Of a stretch of DNA of 10,993 nt, positions 6,651-10,993 are shown one piece after another (within the stretch, counting starts at the first letter, position 1; each line of letters starts with the position of its first letter). Both the position numbers and the translations under genes were made by a program. The DNA is taken from the NCBI GenBank assembly GCA_964369425.1, contig CAYJGW010000067.1, positions 1-10,993 on the forward strand, read 5' to 3'. Under the pieces are notes generated by a model. That model was not told where the DNA came from. It was given only the letters and a program-made list of their open reading frames with translations, and made no database searches. Source of the stretch: CAUPWF01 sp964369425 (GTDB lineage Bacteria > Bacillota > Clostridia > Lachnospirales > Lachnospiraceae).

Positions 6651-8153
6651 ATGGCTGAAAACATATTATTAGAATGTAAAAATATTTATAAAAGTTTCGG
6701 TTCCAATAAAGTATTACAAGATATAAACCTTCAGGTAAGAAAGGGAGAGGTGCATGCCTTATTGGGACAAAATGGTGCGGGGAAATCAACACTGGTTAAA
6801 ATTATTACAGGTGTGTATTCTTTGGATTCAGGGACGATTGTTATTGATGGTAAGGAAACGAAGATGTCATCGCCAAAAGACTCAGAACAAGCAGGTATTG
6901 CAATTATACATCAAGATCAGCAGTTAGTTCCCTTTTTTGATGTTACCAGAAATGCTTTCCTGGGATTTGAAATCAAGAAGAAAACCGGTGCTTTAGATTA
7001 TAAAAAGATGAAGGCTTTAGTAGAAGAAAAATTGCAACTAATCGAAGCTGACTTTACAGCTGATCAACAGATTAAGTCATTGAGTGTGGGGCAAAGAGAA
7101 CAAGTTGCTATTATTTCAGCATTACTACGGAAGCCCAAATTACTAATCTTGGATGAACCAACAGCATCTTTAAGTAATAGAGAAATAGAAAAATTATTTG
7201 AAATAATAATGAAATTAAAGGAAGAGCAAGTTACCATCATTTACATATCGCATCACTTAGATGAAATTTTTCGAATTACAGACTATATTACTGTTCTTAG
7301 GAGTAGTCAAAATCAAGGATCATTTCCAACAAAAGAAGTTCAACACAGTGATATTGTTAGTTTGATGATTGGAAAAGAACTAAAAGATTTTTACCCGAAA
7401 GAGGAGGTTAATATTGGAGAAGTATTGCTAGAAGTAAAGGGATTGCACTCAGGAAAACTGGTAAATGGAGTTGATATTACTTTACGAAAAGGTGAAATTT
7501 TGGGACTTTCGGGTTTAATTGGGGCAGGTCGTACAGAGGCAATGTTGACGTTATATGGAGTAAATAAGGTTGATAGTGGAACGATAACGCTAGATGGAGA
7601 GGTGTACAAAGCAAAATCGCCGACGGATGCTTGCAAGACAGGATTTGCGTTAGTGCCAGAAGATAGAAGAAATGAAGGAATTGTTTCAGAGATGGGGATT
7701 GCTGAGAATTTATCACTTACTGCGACAAAATTGTGGGCAAATCATCATGTGATAGATTCAAAGTTAGAAACTCAAAAATATGAAGAAATAAAAAAAGCAC
7801 TTAATATTGTGTGTACAGATAAAAAGCAAGCTATAGGAGAGTTATCAGGGGGAAATCAGCAAAAAGTAGTTATAGGTCGCTGGATGACAGGCGATTACAA
7901 AGTATTCATTTTTGATCAGCCTACAACAGGTGTAGACATTGGTGCAAAAACTGAAATTTATAAGCAGATGATAGCCTTGGCTAAGAGAGGGTGTGGAATT
8001 ATCTTTATTTCATCAGAAAATGAAGAGTTGATGGGAATTTGTGATCGTATAGCAGTGATGAATAAAGGGCGAATTGTGAAAGAATTTGACAGAAATAATG
8101 TAACAGAACATCAACTACTGTTTTGGGCATCTGGAGGAAATACCGAAGAATAG
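6651..8153 (+). CDS. Double ABC ATPase of RbsA/MglA/XylG type
   Basis: This cytoplasmic ATPase drives import, with two fused nucleotide-binding domains in 500 residues, the normal family length. Domain 1 is canonical: Walker A GQNGAGKST (39-47), Q-loop Gln88, signature LSVGQ (144-148), Walker B LLILDEP with Asp168/Glu169, and switch His201. Domain 2 is degenerate as usual in this family: Walker A-like GLIGAGRTE (288-296) lacks the Lys, the signature LSGGNQQ (398-404) is intact, and the switch region reads ISSEN. One further change is Walker B FDQPTTGVD with Gln423 in place of the usual Glu. The composite site made of domain 1 Walker motifs and the domain 2 signature should therefore hydrolyse ATP, while the other site is probably structural. 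AAGGTGAGG at 6635-6643 precedes the ATG by 7 bases. The next gene begins 12 bases after its stop. Confidence 0.93.
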   Translation: MAENILLECKNIYKSFGSNKVLQDINLQVRKGEVHALLGQNGAGKSTLVKIITGVYSLDSGTIVIDGKETKMSSPKDSEQAGIAIIHQDQQLVPFFDVTRNAFLGFEIKKKTGALDYKKMKALVEEKLQLIEADFTADQQIKSLSVGQREQVAIISALLRKPKLLILDEPTASLSNREIEKLFEIIMKLKEEQVTIIYISHHLDEIFRITDYITVLRSSQNQGSFPTKEVQHSDIVSLMIGKELKDFYPKEEVNIGEVLLEVKGLHSGKLVNGVDITLRKGEILGLSGLIGAGRTEAMLTLYGVNKVDSGTITLDGEVYKAKSPTDACKTGFALVPEDRRNEGIVSEMGIAENLSLTATKLWANHHVIDSKLETQKYEEIKKALNIVCTDKKQAIGELSGGNQQKVVIGRWMTGDYKVFIFDQPTTGVDIGAKTEIYKQMIALAKRGCGIIFISSENEELMGICDRIAVMNKGRIVKEFDRNNVTEHQLLFWASGGNTEE

Positions 8154-8158
8154 GAGGT
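8152..8158 (+). promoter_or_regulatory. Ribosome binding site supporting the TTG start of permease 1
   Basis: AGGAGGT overlaps the ATPase stop codon and lies 7 bases before TTG at 8166. The next in-frame ATG is codon 13 and has no comparable site, so TTG is preferred. Overlap with the ATPase stop favours translational coupling. Confidence 0.7.
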
Positions 8159-8165
8159 AAGCAAG

Positions 8166-9143
8166 TTGAGTAAAACAAAAAGCAAAATACACTTTACTGA
8201 AATGTTGCAAAGTAGAGGTACTGGAATTGGAATGGTAATCATTTTACTCGTTCTTGGAGTAAGAGCACCTTTATTTTTTGAGGTAGAAAACGTGATGAAT
8301 ATTTTAAAACAAGGTAGCGTTCTTACGTTAATTGCGCTGGGATTAACAATTGTACTAATCGGTGGAGGATTTGATATGGGGGCAGGTGCATTGGTGCAAA
8401 TGACTTGTAATTTTTCAGCGGGAATGATAATAGCAGGATTAAGTGGTGTGATATCGCTTTTGATGGGTGCAGGAATTGGTGTATTAGTGGGAGCATGCAA
8501 TGCTTTCTTAGTAATTGTAGTTAAGATACCAACATTTGTTACAACTTTAGGGACTATGTTTATCATGCAAGGTCTCACTTCATATTACAATGAAGGGAAA
8601 GCATTAACCATTCAAGTTACTCCTGGATTTTCGGTGCTTGGTCAAGGTCGTGTTGGAATTATTCCAGTGATTTTTATCATTGTTGTTATACTTTGTATCG
8701 TTTTGAATTATATAATGAAATTCACAACATTAGGTTTGCGTATGTATGCGACTGGAGAAAATTCTGTAGCTGCAGAATTAAGAGGAATTAATACTAGGAA
8801 ATATTTATTTATTTCTTACCTATTGTCAGGAACACTTTTGGGAATAACAGGGGTGATTCAATGCTCTTATAATTATGGTGCATCCGCAATTATTAGTGGA
8901 ATGGACTTTTTGATACAAGCATTATCGGCAGCGTATTTAGGAAGTACATTTTCAAAAACAGGAGAGTTGAGTGTAATAGGAAGTGTACTTTCAGGAATGT
9001 TTATCGCAGCACTTTCGAACGCATTAATTATTAATGGAATTTCAAATCAACAAATTTCGGGAGTATTAGGAATTGTTCTAATTCTATCTATTTTACTAAC
9101 GGTTATTAAAAAGCGTGAAATTGGACAGGTGACTATATTTTAA
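8166..9143 (+). CDS. CUT2-type ABC transporter permease, first subunit (BPD_transp_2)
   Basis: This is an integral membrane half of the import channel. It is 325 residues with about eight strongly hydrophobic segments (for example around 19-33, 49-67, 83-117, 121-139, 163-184, 212-231, 267-290 and 296-314). The family loop after the second to third membrane segment is present as GGGFDMGAGALV (66-77), though the usual DLSVG form is changed to DMGAG. The cytoplasmic coupling motif ATGENSVAAELRGIN (195-209) matches the A-x-G-x-N-x-x-A-A-x-x-x-G-I pattern of RbsC-like permeases and should contact the ATPase. The start is TTG, chosen from its ribosome binding site. It forms part of a tight run: 12 bases after the ATPase, 8 before the second permease. 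It probably pairs with that permease as a heterodimer. Confidence 0.9.
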   Translation: MSKTKSKIHFTEMLQSRGTGIGMVIILLVLGVRAPLFFEVENVMNILKQGSVLTLIALGLTIVLIGGGFDMGAGALVQMTCNFSAGMIIAGLSGVISLLMGAGIGVLVGACNAFLVIVVKIPTFVTTLGTMFIMQGLTSYYNEGKALTIQVTPGFSVLGQGRVGIIPVIFIIVVILCIVLNYIMKFTTLGLRMYATGENSVAAELRGINTRKYLFISYLLSGTLLGITGVIQCSYNYGASAIISGMDFLIQALSAAYLGSTFSKTGELSVIGSVLSGMFIAALSNALIINGISNQQISGVLGIVLILSILLTVIKKREIGQVTIF

Positions 9144-9151
9144 GAAAGGAA

Positions 9152-10141
9152 ATGAGAACATTGAAAGAAAAGTTAATGAAACAGGGTGCACTGAAAGGAA
9201 AGTTAATTCAACATGGTGCATTGATAGGAATTTGCTTGGTTCTTGTAATCTTTCAAATCATAGAACCTAGATTTATGAATATTGACAATATTATAGGAGT
9301 TTTTAATTCAAGTACATTATTGATTGTAATGGCACTGGCAATGACAATGGTAATTGCAGTGAGAGGAATTGATTTATCTATTGCACAAGTAGCAGATGCA
9401 GCAGGAGTTATAGCAGCGATGCTAATATTAGCAGGTTATCATTTTTTTGTTGCTATAATACTCGCTCTACTATTTGGACTTCTTATTGGAGTAGTGAATT
9501 CTATTTTAATCTCATATCTAGGAGTGCCTGCTATCATCGGAACTTTAGGGATGATGTTTCTGGTGAGAAGTATTGAGTTAACACTAACGGATGGTGCGCA
9601 GCCACAGATTTTATTTACATTGCCAGCATCTAGAACTAATGGATTTTTTTTCATAGGACAAGAAGTATTAGGAGGAATTCCGGTACTAATGATTTTAACG
9701 ACAATTATTATCGTTATTATGTTCGTTGTCAAAGAAAAGTCAGTATTTGGTCGCCATATGGAAGCGATTTGTGGAAATGTTAATACCTCGCGACTTGCAG
9801 GGATTAATGTTCGAAAAGTATTTGCATCTACGTTCATTATAAGTTCCTTGCTGGCAGCAGTAGCAGGTGTAATGCTAGTTTCTAGATCAGGAAATGCAGT
9901 ACCAAGAGGTGTTGAAACTTACTTAACTGATTGCTTTGTTGCAGTATATATCGGAACCTTGATTTCTACAAAAAATAAATTCAACATAATAGGAAGTGTG
10001 ATAGGTGCATTATTCGTAGGGTTTATTGGTAACTTTATCACATTAATGGGAATGGGAATCGCATATAAAAACATATTTAATGGAATCTTTATTATTGCAG
10101 CAGTAACACTAGGAGTTCTAAAAAATAAATCAGATAAATAA
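9152..10141 (+). CDS. CUT2-type ABC transporter permease, second subunit (BPD_transp_2)
   Basis: This is the second membrane subunit, 329 residues with about eight to nine hydrophobic segments. The family loop is RGIDLSIAQV (71-80), closer to the DLS consensus than in permease 1, and the coupling motif is AICGNVNTSRLAGIN (205-219), where the usual A-A pair is replaced by S-R. Two different permease genes in one operon imply a heterodimer, as in some CUT2 systems. The start is uncertain: the ATG at 9152 is only one base after AAAGGA, too close for a normal Shine-Dalgarno site, while an in-frame TTG at 9161 lies 10 bases after it, and other genes here use TTG. Residues 5-14 and 15-24 are a near repeat (KEKLMKQGAL / KGKLIQHGAL) encoded by a tandem DNA duplication. 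The next gene starts 14 bases after the stop. Confidence 0.9.
   Translation: MRTLKEKLMKQGALKGKLIQHGALIGICLVLVIFQIIEPRFMNIDNIIGVFNSSTLLIVMALAMTMVIAVRGIDLSIAQVADAAGVIAAMLILAGYHFFVAIILALLFGLLIGVVNSILISYLGVPAIIGTLGMMFLVRSIELTLTDGAQPQILFTLPASRTNGFFFIGQEVLGGIPVLMILTTIIIVIMFVVKEKSVFGRHMEAICGNVNTSRLAGINVRKVFASTFIISSLLAAVAGVMLVSRSGNAVPRGVETYLTDCFVAVYIGTLISTKNKFNIIGSVIGALFVGFIGNFITLMGMGIAYKNIFNGIFIIAAVTLGVLKNKSDK
9164..9223 (+). repeat. 30-bp imperfect tandem duplication in the 5' end of permease 2
   Basis: The unit 9164-9193 is repeated directly at 9194-9223 with 25 of 30 bases identical by manual alignment (mismatches at unit positions 5, 15, 16, 21 and 28). Each copy encodes ten residues and keeps the frame, extending the cytoplasmic N-terminus before the first membrane helix. 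Confidence 0.75.
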
Positions 10142-10155
10142 AGGAGGAAACGTAT

Positions 10156-10866
10156 ATGCTAAAAATAGATGCACATACGCATGTGGGAGAAGGTGCGGCT
10201 GTATGGACTGGCGAGGATGTTATAAAGAGAATGGATACAATGGGAATAGACAAAACGATTGTGTTCCCGTTTACGGAAGGGTATTTTACAAATGAAATTG
10301 TAATGAAGTATGTAAAAGAAAGTCCGGATAGGTTAATACCATTTTGTGCAATCAATCCGTGGAATGGGCAGGAAGCGTTGGATGAGTTAGAAAAATGTTT
10401 TAAGGAAGGTTATGAAGGGGTTAAGTTACATCCACAATTATGTGGGTTTCCGCTAAGTAATAAGAAATTGGTGAACCCTGTCTTCGAAATTGTGCAGGCT
10501 TATGATAAGGTTGTAATTGTACATGGTGCTTCTGATTTGTATAATTGTCCATTAGAATTTGACCGAATGGCAAAGAGATTTCCTAAAGTACCTCTTATCA
10601 TGGCGCATAGTGGTTTCTTTTGGGAGTGGGAATTAGCGATTGAACTAGCACTTGAAAGTGATAACTTGTATTTAGAAACGTCTAGAGTGCCAGCATTTGA
10701 GACTGGTAAAATTATTACAAAGCTAGGTGGAGATAAGGTAATATGGGGTACTGATGGCCCGTTTTGTGATTATGAGATGGAATTTAAAAAAATTGAAAAA
10801 TTCGCTAAGGATGAAACAGAGTTTGATAAAATTATGGGAGGGACGATTCTAAGCTTACTAAAATAA
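10156..10866 (+). CDS. Metal-dependent amidohydrolase family protein (Amidohydro_2, TIM barrel)
   Basis: This is a cytoplasmic hydrolase of the amidohydrolase-2 group, which includes sugar lactonases, 2-pyrone dicarboxylate lactonase and ACMSD-like decarboxylases. Visible barrel signatures in order: IDAHTHV with His7 and His9 on strand 1, GVKLHPQ with Lys90 and His92, VIVHGAS with His123, MAHSG with His151, and IWGTDGP with Asp200. These are the expected metal and acid/base positions, so it looks active. At 236 residues it is shorter than many members (about 280), but both ends look complete. AGGAGG (10142-10147) lies 8 bases before the ATG, and the gene follows permease 2 by 14 bases, so it belongs to the transporter operon and is its only evident enzyme. 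It is followed by a terminator. The substrate is unknown; hydrolysis of the imported compound or of a lactone derived from it is inference from context. Confidence 0.85.
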   Translation: MLKIDAHTHVGEGAAVWTGEDVIKRMDTMGIDKTIVFPFTEGYFTNEIVMKYVKESPDRLIPFCAINPWNGQEALDELEKCFKEGYEGVKLHPQLCGFPLSNKKLVNPVFEIVQAYDKVVIVHGASDLYNCPLEFDRMAKRFPKVPLIMAHSGFFWEWELAIELALESDNLYLETSRVPAFETGKIITKLGGDKVIWGTDGPFCDYEMEFKKIEKFAKDETEFDKIMGGTILSLLK

Positions 10867-10883
10867 AAAGAGAATGAAAGTGT

Positions 10884-10933
10884 GCCGCTACCAAAAGTAG
10901 ACTCAAAGTCTGACGATTGGTAGGCGGTTTTTT
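10884..10933 (+). terminator. Intrinsic terminator of the transporter operon
   Basis: CCGCTACCAA (10885-10894) pairs with TTGGTAGGCGG (10917-10927) with one bulged base, and an inner AGACT/AGTCT hairpin (10899-10903 / 10907-10911) caps the structure. A run of six T (10928-10933) follows at once. It begins 18 bases after the amidohydrolase stop, fitting the end of the five-gene operon. Confidence 0.85.
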
Positions 10934-10934
10934 A

Positions 10935-10993
10935 TTAGACCTTAAACTGCGCCAAGCGCTTTCTGAGTACAGGTCCGAAAATAACTGCAACAG
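10935..10993 (-). CDS. Possible C-terminal end of a converging gene, partial
   Basis: Reading the minus strand from the right edge, one frame gives VAVIFGPVLRKRLAQFKV followed by TAA at 10937-10935. A hydrophobic stretch followed by basic residues would suit the end of a membrane protein. Only 18 codons are visible and the family cannot be named. The frame that stays open through the terminator looks less protein-like. This call is weak and depends on sequence beyond the window. Confidence 0.3.
   Translation of the reverse strand, partial: VAVIFGPVLRKRLAQFKV

Noticed and set aside
6592..6792. Minus-strand 66-residue frame spanning the intergenic hairpin
   Set aside because: Most of it is antisense to the ATPase Walker A region; the apparent end coincides with the hairpin and no start signal is seen.
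7391..7716. Two overlapping minus-strand open frames within the ATPase gene
   Set aside because: Both are antisense to conserved nucleotide-binding domain 2 and have no plausible start signals.
8111..8578. Minus-strand 155-residue open frame over permease 1
   Set aside because: It is antisense to clear permease coding sequence; the Pro/Ile/Thr-rich composition is typical of a frame opposite a membrane protein.
9439..9837. Minus-strand 132-residue open frame over permease 2
   Set aside because: Antisense shadow of the conserved permease, with no independent signals.
10092..10355. Minus-strand 87-residue frame across the permease 2 / amidohydrolase junction
   Set aside because: It crosses the strong AGGAGG site and start of the amidohydrolase on the other strand; composition suggests an antisense shadow.
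1..10993. CRISPR array, tRNA/rRNA genes, riboswitch, insertion-sequence ends or phage attachment sites
   Set aside because: Reading by eye found no regularly spaced repeats, cloverleaf-like segments, conserved riboswitch cores, or terminal inverted repeats with target duplications.

Overview
The window reads as a stretch of chromosome from a low-GC Gram-positive bacterium of the Clostridia, most likely Lachnospiraceae-like. This rests on the visibly AT-rich DNA, strong AGGAGG-type ribosome binding sites, frequent TTG starts, a lipoprotein substrate-binding protein, and a long 7TM hybrid kinase paired with a regulator ending in a BTAD domain. The taxonomic call is inference; no rRNA or marker gene is present.

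Layout: (1) 2-937 (+) is an Rpn-type PD-(D/E)XK nuclease/putative transposase gene at the left edge, possibly cut at its 5' end. (2) 938-1075 is a convergent intergenic gap with a strong GC-rich hairpin. (3) 1076-5228 (-) is a translationally coupled two-component operon: a 1014-residue hybrid sensor with two kinase modules around a receiver domain, followed by a response regulator with winged-helix and BTAD output domains. (4) 5229-5431 is a divergent control region with a good promoter for the right-hand operon, a likely promoter for the kinase operon, and repeated TGACTAAAA motifs. (5) 5432-10866 (+) is a five-gene operon: lipoprotein binding protein, a 79-base gap with a 13-bp hairpin, a double ATPase of the RbsA/MglA type, two CUT2-type permeases and a short metal-dependent amidohydrolase. 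An intrinsic terminator follows at about 10884-10933. (6) 10935-10993 (-) may be the tail of a converging gene.

A coherent reading is a sense-import-hydrolyse unit. The kinase has an extracytoplasmic jellyroll-like domain that could sense a small, perhaps sugar-like, ligand. The regulator would act on the shared control region. The ABC transporter would import the compound, and the amidohydrolase would cleave it or an early product such as a lactone or amide. The substrate cannot be named from sequence. The least ordinary points are the dual-kinase sensor, the operator-like repeats, the amidohydrolase as the only enzyme in the transporter operon, and a 30-bp in-frame tandem duplication at the start of the second permease gene.
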